A stretch of DNA of 64,000 nucleotides from assembly GCF_004216895.1 (NCBI RefSeq), contig NZ_SGXE01000001.1:186001-250000 (forward strand). Direction: 5' to 3'. Each line of letters starts with the position of its first letter. Within the stretch, counting starts at the first letter, position 1. Under the pieces are notes generated by a model, which saw only the letters and a program-made list of their open reading frames with translations, made no database searches and was not told the DNA's origin. This document shows, piece after piece, positions 36,501-46,000 of this stretch. Source of the DNA: Aquimarina brevivitae (GTDB taxonomy: Bacteria > Bacteroidota > Bacteroidia > Flavobacteriales > Flavobacteriaceae). The position numbers and the translations under genes were made by a program.

Positions 36501-39500
36501 ATGAAACGAATATTACTTTTACTACTCCTTTGTATACAAACGGTAAGTGCTCAGAACTTTCCGATACGGGTTACGGCTCAGGCACTACCACCCTATCCTA
36601 CTGCTATTTCTGGGTATGCCAACGCTAACGTGATCAATAGTCCGCTTCGGGTGCAATTAGTGCTGAGTGACATCACCGCCTCTAGTCGAGAAGTTCGGCT
36701 ACGAATCGCTATCGAGGGTAATGGAATTTCAGCGACCAGTGCAGCAGTCGTTGTGGGCGCACCCACATTGATCCTTGATGGTGGGGTTCCACTGAACCTT
36801 ACCCTAGCGGATCTAGCTCCGTATTATGAATTTCAAAACCTACAAGGTATTTCGCCTGTTCAATATAACAGCGCGCTACCAGATGGAACGTATCGTTTCT
36901 GTTTTGAAGTATTTGATGCGTTTAATGGCAATCGCCTATCCACGCAGCAGTGTGCAACGATCTTTTTAGTAAACAACCAACCTCCTTTTTTAAATAAGCC
37001 AGACAATCAATCGAGCATAACAGAACAAAACCCAACCAACATTATATTTCAGTGGACTCCTAGACAGGTCAACGTGCCTAATGTGAACTATGAATTCAGT
37101 TTGGTTGAAGTTTGGGATAAATACATTGATCCACAGGCTATTTTCTTGGCGTCACCGCCACTTTATCAAGAGACTACCATCAACACTTCTTTAGTATACG
37201 GGCCGCTACAACCGTTATTGATGCCCGGTAAGCGCTATGCTTGGCGAATCCGAGCCTTTGCCAATAACAATGGTGAGGAAGTTTCTGTCTTTAACAACAA
37301 CGGTAATAGTGAAATCTTTTGGTTTGATTATCTGGGCAATTGCAATCAACCCTCCGGCATTACCGTAAAGGATGTTACCCGTACCCAGGCGACCATCAGC
37401 TGGACAAGTCAGCCAGATCATCTGGATTATACCGTCCATTACCGCGAGCAAGGTAGCGAGCGCTGGTACCAAAAAACAACGCCCAGAGATTATATTACTA
37501 TCGACGAGTTCAAAGAAAATACCGTCTACGAATACAAGGTTGTAGGGCATTGTACCAAGGAGAGTTATAGCGAATCGCCAGTGGACAGTTTTAGAACCTT
37601 AACGGAGGAGCTAGAAGAATACACCGCCTGTGGCATACAACCCGATCCGGTAGACTTATCAAATCAAGAATTACTTGCTGAGGTATTCGTAAATGATGTA
37701 TTTACTGCTGGCGACTTTCCGATATATATAAAAGAACTTTCCTCCCCTCTTGGGGGAGGTGCCGTAGGCGGAGGGGGCATTACAGGCGAAGGCTATATCA
37801 GTACCCCCTGGTTAGCCACAGTACGCATCCCCGTAAAGTTTGAAAATATCAAAGTTAATACAGATATGAAGCTGGTGGACGGCTTCGTAGTAACCACATA
37901 TGATCCTAACTGGGGCAGTATTGTCGATGCCGATGAGATTATTGAGGTTGTCGTTGGGGATGACGGAGATATCGATGTGATCAATGTGGATAATGACATT
38001 GTTGATATTGAGGTTAACGATGACGGTACCATAACAATTATAACAGCAGATGGTCAGGAAATTATTCAACCTGGTGGTGAAGACGTAATCTACGTGGACA
38101 ATACGGGAGAAACCTGGCAGGTAGGCGAAGATGGCACCGTTACCCAAGGTCAACAAGCAGAAGGTGGCCCGGCGAATTCCGGGAACACCAATGGTGTGGG
38201 ATCCGGAGGAGTTAATGAAATAACCGCAACCGGCGTACGTGTCGACTTTATAAAATCTGGATACTATGCAGTGGATACCTATCCGCAAAATGCCGGGGGT
38301 AGTATTGCCAATAATTACGAAAGTATTCCTGTAACAGGGGGTGGTACCTACTACCCTATCTATAAAGCGGTGTCTAACTTACCGGAGCATCCCTCAGACC
38401 TCTTAACGGCTCAGGCAACCTTTAACGACAGCGATATTACTAAAGAGGATATCATCTTTAAAACCAAAGAAGGGGTCAACGTACCTGCCAACTGGAATGG
38501 TAACACGGCGACTTTATCCATCAGAAAAGCATTTGAATTTGGTAAAGAAGAGATCATTGCTGCGGTAAAGCCAAAAGATTCTACCTCGAAGTTTGATGTA
38601 GCCGGTAACGCCTATCTATGGCATTTAGCCTCACAAGAAGTTACCGACATCAATGTAACCCTTGTGCCTGTTAATGGGGCATCCGTACCTAATGATGTCG
38701 CCAATCGTATTAATGAAATTTACAATCCGGCCGGGATTAAGTTTAACGTCGAAACTGGGCCTCGTCTCAACATACCTGAAAACGTTTGGGACATAGCTGA
38801 ATTAAACCAAAAGCTAGATATTGGAGATAGCAAAACGCTACAACATTATACTACAGAAGAAAAGGCTATCATTGATTATTATAAAACCAATGCCACAGTA
38901 GATAGCCAGATGTATTACCTCTTTGTTACCGATATGCCGGTGACTAAGGATGGAGTATCCGGCTTTATGCCGTTAAAGCGGCAGTATGGGTTTGTCTTTG
39001 ATCAAAGTGATGTAGGTAGAACCGCAGCTCACGAGCTAGGTCACGGGGTATTTGGCTTAGAGCATCCGTTTACAGAGTACAATACCACCTCTGGTGCTAC
39101 AGATCTGTTAATGGATTATGGTAATGGGGTCACCTTTAATCATATGGAGTGGGAAAAGATGCACGCTCCAGGTATCCAAATTTATTGGTTCCAGGGCGAT
39201 GAGGATGGGGAAAATATAGGTTTCAATATTTCTCAACTTAATGGATTGGAGAATGAAGCGGGCGAAACATTTACTTTCATTTCTCCAAGTGGTGAGCTTA
39301 TAGTTATTCCGAAAGCGAATTTAAAGCATGTAGTATTTAAAGATGGTTTACGTAGTGATTTCTCTGAATTTGATGTTGTTCAAGGGACATTACTAGGCTT
39401 TGGTATTGAAGAAGAAAAAGATTTTGTAGTTAACTATAATTACAATTTTGATGAAGATAAGTATCGAAAAGAATCAGAAGAAGGCGAGTACACAATGCCC

Positions 39501-42308
39501 TCAAATATCAATAATTATCTCTCAAGTGCTATAATGATGTACTCTTGTTCTGACGGTTTCTATTTATCAAAATTTAGTGTTGAAAACATTAAACCTTATG
39601 ACCAAATAATAGACCCTATTAAGGATGTTATCAAATTTCCGATTAAAATGAAGAGTAACAACACTCAACATTATGCTGAGACGCAAAGAAACATTTTGGA
39701 TAGTAAATTTTTCAATATGAATCCTTTGCCGTCTAGTAACAAATATGACATTGCTGTAGACCCAGATTTTTTCACTGTTCTTGAGTCAGAGATGATTCAA
39801 AGATTCGGTGGTTGTAATAATTATGCTCATTTTTCTATTCTTAGATTAATATCATTAGCGGCTTTTCAAAATGAGCTATTTGAGGAGTTTGAGATAAAGC
39901 TAACTACACATTCCTTAGGTTCAAAATATGAAGATATTTATATTAGACTTCAAGAAATGGAGGATTCTTCTGATGCTCTTTTATTCTTTAAATTATATGC
40001 AGATTCTTTCAGATTATATTTGGATGAATACAGGCAATATCAGAGCGATTTACTTAATAACTTGAGCGTTAATACACCTAAAACAGATCTTGATGCAATT
40101 TTAGTTGGATTTAATGTTACTGATTTCAACACATTAGAATACGAAAAACGATTAACTATTCTTAGGGCATATGCCAGAAATATTAAAGTTACTGCAACTA
40201 ACCCAAGAGAAGACTGGATTCTTGATTTAGCGGATGATGCCATAGCTCAAAGAGAAACAGCTATAAGGTTATTAATAACGTCAATGCCAGACGATGACAA
40301 GAAAAATTTCCTATCCGACTTAATAAAAGCTTATCCTGAAAACCCAGATAGCCCCAATTTGCTCTTCTCCCTTTTATATATTTTTGATGGTCAAAATTAT
40401 ATAGATATTTCAACCGCAATTACTATATGGTTAATTGAAAACAAAGAACTTTTAGAAACAGTCCCATTAGCCAGAACTATTGATGATAAGCAGTTACTTT
40501 TTTCTCCAGGACTTTTCAATAATTATGGTAATGTCGAATGGTTGAGAGAGGACGGAAAAATTGTCTTAGGTAATTTTCCAATATGGTATACAACTAATGG
40601 AAACACCGTTTCCGATGAAACAATTGAGTTTGTCTATGACCCATATGAAGTTGTTAATATTTTTATCCACGATGACTATAATTTTCAAAATCAAATGTCA
40701 TTTACCGAGGGGACTTCTGTTCAGCTTCCTGCTATTACCTTGTTCATGCTTTTTAATAAAGTTAGCAATGAAAGTGCTGAACAAGGCGCAATGTTTGCTT
40801 TAGATGTAGCTTTATTTGCCATTGGGGTTGGAGAAATCAAGACTGCATTAACCGTGCTAAACAATACAGAAAGAATTGTAAGAACTTCGATAGCAATTTC
40901 AGACATGGTTTTGGGTGTCGCTGACGCTTCAATTAATCGAGTTTGGTTTAATGAAATAAACAATAGTGGACCAGAAGGTCAACAGTTCCTCAAAGACTGG
41001 AACAGTCTCATGATGTATTATGGGTTTGCGAGATTGAGTTATGAATTAACCGATTTAGCCGTAAAACTATATGGTAATTTAAAAACAAACAAAGGTGTTT
41101 TAGGTTTAAACGACGAACAAGTAGAAGCTTTCCAAAGCCAAATAAAAGCCAAGTCTGGTTTGGATCCTAATAGCCCCCTTGTAGATGAGTATCTAAGAGG
41201 GGCATCCTTCTCTGATGATATACTACCTCTAGGCGATGATTTATCTAGAGTTTCATCATGGATAGAAAAGAGTGATAATTATATTGATGTTGTAATTCAT
41301 TCAAACGATAGTAATACATTTTCAATTTTAATTGATGGTACTGAATATGAGCTTACAACTCAAAAATTAGCTACTCATTTAAAGGGGATGGATAGTAATA
41401 AAACTATACGTTTATTGAGTTGTAATAATACAGAAAGTGCCATTGAGATATCGCAAATAATAGAACGTGATATAATTGGCTCTTCTGGTGAAATGAAAAT
41501 ATATGATAATGGTTTAATAGAAACACAACAATGGTATAAAGTTGATCCTAATGGTAATATTGATGATTTGTTCGATATCTCATCTAGTTTATCAAGAACA
41601 GATAATTATGTTGTATTAAGGGCAAGAAAATATGGGGATGGAGTTATTGATTTATTAACAAGAACTTTAGGAAGTAAGTTTGATGACTTTATGGAGAGTC
41701 TAAATAAAATACCAAGTACTTGGACTATAGAAAACAGAGGCGGTATTTTAAAATTAGTCGATGGAAGTGGCAAAGAATGGGTAGAAATTACAGCAGCAAA
41801 GGTTAAAGCTATTGCTGGAGATGCTGGAAATGGTTGGAACAAGTTATTAAACATAGATCCGCCATTAATGAAAAACTATGCTTATGATGTGGATAATGGT
41901 AAATATATATACAACACTGACAATTTAGGCAGGGTTGAAACAGCGTCAATAAAAGACTTAGATATTAACCCAAGGGCAAGGAAAGAAGATTATCAACAGC
42001 ACACAAAAAAAGTAAAGGACGGAAAACCTGATGATGATGGAGGCCATATATTTAGAAATCAATGGGGTGGTCCAAGCGAACAAATAAACTATTTTTCTCA
42101 AAATGCATATCAAAATCGCACTGGAGAATGGTATCAGATGGAAAAGAGTATAACAGAACTAAAGCAAGCAAATCCAAATTCCAAGATTGATGTTGACATG
42201 CAATTTATTTTTGAAGGAAATTCAAAACGCCCTAAGGAAATAAGAGTAATAGTTACTAAAGATGGAGTTCCTGCACTAGATGGACCATTCTTAATTGAGA
42301 ACCCATAA
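36501..42308 (+). CDS. Polymorphic toxin: FN3-like head, metzincin domain, C-terminal DNA/RNA non-specific endonuclease
   Basis: 1935 residues from the ATG at 36501 (a TTG at 36480 would add seven residues before a clean signal peptide, MKRILLLLLLCIQTVSAQ). Domains in order: an N-terminal beta domain (residues about 18-165, perhaps the kind annotated TANFOR); two FN3-like segments (to about 370); an acidic Gly/Asp-rich stretch; a metzincin-like protease with HELGHGVFGLEH at 844-855 and a Met-turn-like TDLLMDY; a long segment of unknown fold; a hydrophobic helical stretch (FALDVALFAIGVGEIKTALT); a domain with VVIHSND (His1600) and RLLSCNN (Cys1641) that may be a cysteine protease; and a terminal nuclease with DDDGGHIFRNQWGG and EQINYFSQNAYQNRTGEW, as in Endonuclea_NS_2 toxins. 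A probable immunity gene follows after 12 bases. From about 39190 the DNA becomes clearly AT-richer. Confidence 0.85.
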   Translation: MKRILLLLLLCIQTVSAQNFPIRVTAQALPPYPTAISGYANANVINSPLRVQLVLSDITASSREVRLRIAIEGNGISATSAAVVVGAPTLILDGGVPLNLTLADLAPYYEFQNLQGISPVQYNSALPDGTYRFCFEVFDAFNGNRLSTQQCATIFLVNNQPPFLNKPDNQSSITEQNPTNIIFQWTPRQVNVPNVNYEFSLVEVWDKYIDPQAIFLASPPLYQETTINTSLVYGPLQPLLMPGKRYAWRIRAFANNNGEEVSVFNNNGNSEIFWFDYLGNCNQPSGITVKDVTRTQATISWTSQPDHLDYTVHYREQGSERWYQKTTPRDYITIDEFKENTVYEYKVVGHCTKESYSESPVDSFRTLTEELEEYTACGIQPDPVDLSNQELLAEVFVNDVFTAGDFPIYIKELSSPLGGGAVGGGGITGEGYISTPWLATVRIPVKFENIKVNTDMKLVDGFVVTTYDPNWGSIVDADEIIEVVVGDDGDIDVINVDNDIVDIEVNDDGTITIITADGQEIIQPGGEDVIYVDNTGETWQVGEDGTVTQGQQAEGGPANSGNTNGVGSGGVNEITATGVRVDFIKSGYYAVDTYPQNAGGSIANNYESIPVTGGGTYYPIYKAVSNLPEHPSDLLTAQATFNDSDITKEDIIFKTKEGVNVPANWNGNTATLSIRKAFEFGKEEIIAAVKPKDSTSKFDVAGNAYLWHLASQEVTDINVTLVPVNGASVPNDVANRINEIYNPAGIKFNVETGPRLNIPENVWDIAELNQKLDIGDSKTLQHYTTEEKAIIDYYKTNATVDSQMYYLFVTDMPVTKDGVSGFMPLKRQYGFVFDQSDVGRTAAHELGHGVFGLEHPFTEYNTTSGATDLLMDYGNGVTFNHMEWEKMHAPGIQIYWFQGDEDGENIGFNISQLNGLENEAGETFTFISPSGELIVIPKANLKHVVFKDGLRSDFSEFDVVQGTLLGFGIEEEKDFVVNYNYNFDEDKYRKESEEGEYTMPSNINNYLSSAIMMYSCSDGFYLSKFSVENIKPYDQIIDPIKDVIKFPIKMKSNNTQHYAETQRNILDSKFFNMNPLPSSNKYDIAVDPDFFTVLESEMIQRFGGCNNYAHFSILRLISLAAFQNELFEEFEIKLTTHSLGSKYEDIYIRLQEMEDSSDALLFFKLYADSFRLYLDEYRQYQSDLLNNLSVNTPKTDLDAILVGFNVTDFNTLEYEKRLTILRAYARNIKVTATNPREDWILDLADDAIAQRETAIRLLITSMPDDDKKNFLSDLIKAYPENPDSPNLLFSLLYIFDGQNYIDISTAITIWLIENKELLETVPLARTIDDKQLLFSPGLFNNYGNVEWLREDGKIVLGNFPIWYTTNGNTVSDETIEFVYDPYEVVNIFIHDDYNFQNQMSFTEGTSVQLPAITLFMLFNKVSNESAEQGAMFALDVALFAIGVGEIKTALTVLNNTERIVRTSIAISDMVLGVADASINRVWFNEINNSGPEGQQFLKDWNSLMMYYGFARLSYELTDLAVKLYGNLKTNKGVLGLNDEQVEAFQSQIKAKSGLDPNSPLVDEYLRGASFSDDILPLGDDLSRVSSWIEKSDNYIDVVIHSNDSNTFSILIDGTEYELTTQKLATHLKGMDSNKTIRLLSCNNTESAIEISQIIERDIIGSSGEMKIYDNGLIETQQWYKVDPNGNIDDLFDISSSLSRTDNYVVLRARKYGDGVIDLLTRTLGSKFDDFMESLNKIPSTWTIENRGGILKLVDGSGKEWVEITAAKVKAIAGDAGNGWNKLLNIDPPLMKNYAYDVDNGKYIYNTDNLGRVETASIKDLDINPRARKEDYQQHTKKVKDGKPDDDGGHIFRNQWGGPSEQINYFSQNAYQNRTGEWYQMEKSITELKQANPNSKIDVDMQFIFEGNSKRPKEIRVIVTKDGVPALDGPFLIENP
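37741..37778. repeat. Palindromic repeat element inside the toxin coding sequence
   Basis: A GC-rich block in an AT-rich genome. CCTCCCC (37741-37747) and GGGGAGG (37753-37759) form a 7-bp stem with a 5-base loop, followed by GCCGTAGGC and GGAGGGGGC. It is read in frame as SSPLGGGAVGGGG, a low-complexity insertion between two beta segments. The same CCTCCCC/GGGGAGG core recurs at 48019-48036, so it is likely a dispersed REP-like element of this genome. Confidence 0.6.
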
Positions 42309-43040
42309 ACAAATTGCCATATGGATAAAAATGTTAATAAAAAGTTCCTAGAAATCCTCAAGGAGAAAAAATGGGATAGGGCCATTTTTAAAACAGAATA
42401 TACTTCTAATGGTTCTTCTAGACCCAAAATAATCATTGAATCTGAGGGAAAAGAAGAGTTTTTTGGCGGTTTTGAGATTTTCGATTTAGCAGACTTAGTT
42501 AATGAAAAGTATAAATCAGTAATTAGTGATTCTTTAAAACGCTTTAATAGAGTTGAAATAAAACTTTTTCCTGATGGAAATCAAATAGAGAAATTCTGGT
42601 GGGATGACAAAAAGGAGATAGAAAATAAATTAAACAGCGCCAATGTATTTTATCAATGGATTAATGAAACCATGATGAATCGAATTTTTGATTATGAAAG
42701 AGACAACAATCTCCTGAATCCTGTTTACGACGAAGACGGCGATTTTGATTATCATGAATCTTCTTGGGATAATGGGGTATTTGAATTCAAAATACTATCT
42801 GACCAAATTAATCATTTAATAACCCTAATAAAAGATGGGAATTCCAGAATCCTAAATATGCCTCTACCAGAATATATAGAGAAAGCAATTTTAGAGCATC
42901 ATGAAATAACAAACAATGAGCTAAAAAAGGAATGGGATCCTTGGAATATTTTAATTATAAAATCTCCTCATAACGATATACCATATAGTGACTGGAAACA
43001 ATATGTAACATATAAGCTTGATGACTCTTTATTATAATCG
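39190..43040 (+). other. AT-rich toxin/immunity cassette within the surface-protein locus
   Basis: Hand counts on single 60-base lines give GC 28/60 at 38641, then 17/60 at 39541, 19/60 at 40141 and 15/60 at 42481, returning to 24/60 at 44161. The low-GC stretch starts just after the metzincin domain and ends with the immunity gene, so it coincides with functional boundaries. This is what exchange of a toxin C-terminal module plus immunity gene would leave. No integrase, direct repeat or transposase was seen at either edge. Exact breakpoints are uncertain by about 100 bases. Confidence 0.65.
42321..43037 (+). CDS. Probable immunity protein for the upstream nuclease toxin
   Basis: 238 residues, no signal peptide and no membrane segment, so cytoplasmic, as needed to protect against a self or kin nuclease. 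It is acidic and Trp/Phe-rich with a plain alpha/beta look. The first half (EKKWDRAIFKTEYTSNGSSR and RFNRVEIKLFPDGNQIEKFW) faintly resembles YezG/DUF600-type immunity proteins, which pair with nuclease toxins of this kind; this is a weak match. The main evidence is position: 12 bases after the toxin stop, same strand, same low GC, before the composition returns to normal at the next gene. Confidence 0.7.
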   Translation: MDKNVNKKFLEILKEKKWDRAIFKTEYTSNGSSRPKIIIESEGKEEFFGGFEIFDLADLVNEKYKSVISDSLKRFNRVEIKLFPDGNQIEKFWWDDKKEIENKLNSANVFYQWINETMMNRIFDYERDNNLLNPVYDEDGDFDYHESSWDNGVFEFKILSDQINHLITLIKDGNSRILNMPLPEYIEKAILEHHEITNNELKKEWDPWNILIIKSPHNDIPYSDWKQYVTYKLDDSLL

Positions 43041-43070
43041 ATAGAACCTGGATACTCAACATAAAATACC

Positions 43071-46000
43071 ATGAAAAACCACTACCTACTTATACTTACC
43101 CTTTTCCTATCCCTGCTTAGTTTTGCAGCTACGGATACGGAGAAGGATAAAAAAGCTACAGCTAAGGAAACGGCGACTGCTCCGATAGCACCACCGGTGG
43201 CGATTAGCCGTTCTTTTGCCAGTCTGGATACTAAGATTGAAAAAGACCTAAAGCAATTGGTCAACAAAGCAAGGCAGCAGGATTTTAAAGCAGATGAGTT
43301 GTATACCCGTTTTGGGATGAATCCCACACAAGACAGTCTGCGTGGTAAAGCCCAAGAAGTCATCCTGGAATTGGAACGCGAAAATAAATTCTTAGAAAGT
43401 CTTACAGGGTATCTTACCGGAGACACTCCGATTACCTTACCTATTGGTATTAAAAAAGAGATAGGTAGTACGCAGTTTATCATGGGGGTAAGTCAGATTA
43501 AGCTAGGTAAAGAATATTCTGAGTTAGAGATTTTTGTGCGCCTTAAATTACCGCAAATTGACGAAACCGGAAAACAAAGAGAATTATTCTTTGGGGCCAG
43601 TAGGGTAAAACTGTCCCATAAGGGCGGATTGTTTGGAGATGCAGATTTGGTATTGCTAGGCGATGTGCCAATCCCGTTTCAGGGTAAAGAGGTGTTGATG
43701 ATCCTTAAAGGGGGTTTTGATCTGGATACCGGAGATTTAGATAAAAAAACCTATGTAACCATTGATTGTGATGGGTTTAAAGAATTAGGACTTGCGGTTG
43801 ATGTTGAGTTTTCAAGAAACAAACTTTTACCGGTTAAAGCAGATAACACGATTGATAATTCTACCATTCCTAATACAAATATTCCTGTAAAAGTAACCAC
43901 CAGTTTTCAGGTCACCGCCTCAGACTGGAATGATATTTTAGTAGAGGTTAGCTTACCACGATTTCAGGTACCCAAGCTTAAGAAGACCATTTTTGAGCTG
44001 AACACCGCCATTTTTGATTTTAGCGATATCCGTAATTCGCCAAATATGGAATGGCCCTCTCCGGATTATCAGCAAACGTATTTGATCGAAGGCGAAGAGG
44101 ATTTATGGCGCGGCGTGTATGTAGAATCCTTAACTGTGGTGCTCCCAGAAGAATTTTCAAAAAAAGGGAGTAATGAACGCATCACCTTTGGTGCCGAAAA
44201 AATGTTGATCGACAACAATGGGGTCTCGGGTACATTTAAAGGCGAAAATATTTTACCCATCAATCAGGGCACCGCAGATGGATGGCAGTTTTCTGTGGAT
44301 CGGTTTGAAGTGTCATTCATAGCAGGTAACCTGACAAGCGCTGGTTTTGGGGGTGCACTGGTACTACCGATCACTACAGAAACAGTTTCTGCCATACAAA
44401 CGGAGACGTATCTGGATGAAGAAGGTAACGAACAAACACGTTTAGTGCCACAAGAGGGTATCACGGCTCCAAAAGTTTTGGTATATAATGCCTTGATCGA
44501 CCCCGTCAATGATGAATATGTCCTCAATGCCAGTCCGGCTGATGCCATCGCCTTTGATATCTTCAAAGCGAAGGCTACGCTAACCGAAAATAGCTTTGTA
44601 GAATTCCGGGTATCCGAGGGTAAGTTTAGACCCAAAGCCATGCTGCACGGCAATATGGCCATCAAAGGCTCTAATGATGGGTCCAATTCGACAACTGCCA
44701 CCGCAGATTTTGAAGGGATTACGTTTGAAAATTTTCAGCTGCAAACGGTGAGTCCAATTATACAGATTGGCAGGGCAGACTATACGGGTGATGTTAAAGT
44801 GGCCAACTTTCCGGCTACCATATCTAATATCGGCATCCGCGCACAGGATAATGTGGCTGCCTTAGATTTTACACTGGCTATAAATTTGATGGACAGCGGT
44901 GGTTTTTCCGGAGAAACGAGCTTATCAATAGAAGGCGAACTTAACAATGGCGAAGGTTACGAAAAATGGAAGTTTAAACGGATCAAACTGCGCCGTGTGG
45001 AAATCGCCGCAGATATTGGTTTTCAGATCGAAGGCTATGTAGAATTTAGAGAAGACGATCCGGTCTACGGAGATGGATTTGCCGGAGCGGTCAAAGCCAC
45101 TTTTAAAGGTGGTATCGCCGTAAACCTAAGCGCTACCTTTGGTAAAACCGATTTTAGGTATTGGTATGTTGACGGTATGGTCGAAGGTCTGGATATTGCT
45201 GTTCCAACAGGTTTATCCATAACCGGATTTGGAGGAGGTGCCTATTATCGTATGAAAAAAGAAGGCTTTAGCTCCAATTTAGATAACGGAGCTTCAGGGG
45301 CTAACTATGTACCTGATCGCGATACCAATTTAGGTGTCAAGGCTATGATGCTGTTTTCTGTCACCGGTGGACAATCCATGGTTAATGGTGGATTTGGTTT
45401 TGAAATGGCCTTTAATGGTAGTGGGGGTATCAACCGCGTGAGTTTATATGGCGAAGGTCATATGATGCAGGAACCCGAATGGACGGATGCTAGTGATGAA
45501 ATTTCAGCAAATTTTCAGGGTATCGTAGAAAAAGAGGCCCAGATGTCCCCTGCTGTACAAAATCAATTAAAAGAAACCAATTTGATAGAAGCGTCAAAAG
45601 CAATCTATCCGGCTACCATGCAAGGCCAAAAAGGACTAAATGCTTATGTGGCTATTGAATTTGACTTTGTCAAAGATACCTTCCACGGTACTTTTGAATT
45701 ATATATAGACATCTTAGGAGGACTATTCAAAGGTGTAGGCGATGGAGGTCGTGCCGGATGGGCCGTGGTACATTTTGGTCCGGGAGAGTGGTATATCCAT
45801 GTGGGGACGCCTACGGATCCCATTGGGCTAAAAATGGGTATCGGTAGTATTGCCATACAATCTGAGAGTTACTTTATGATGGGAGACTATATGCCGCCCT
45901 CTCCCCCTCCTCCTGCTCAAGTAGCAGATATTTTAGGACTGGACCTTCGAGAATTAGATTATATGCGTGATGAAAATGCGCTTAAAGGCGGACGCGGATT

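Noticed and set aside
37812..38288. Minus-strand open frame of 158 codons inside the toxin gene
   Set aside because: It arises from the repetitive Asp/Gly/Val codons of the acidic segment; the translation is a low-complexity shadow.
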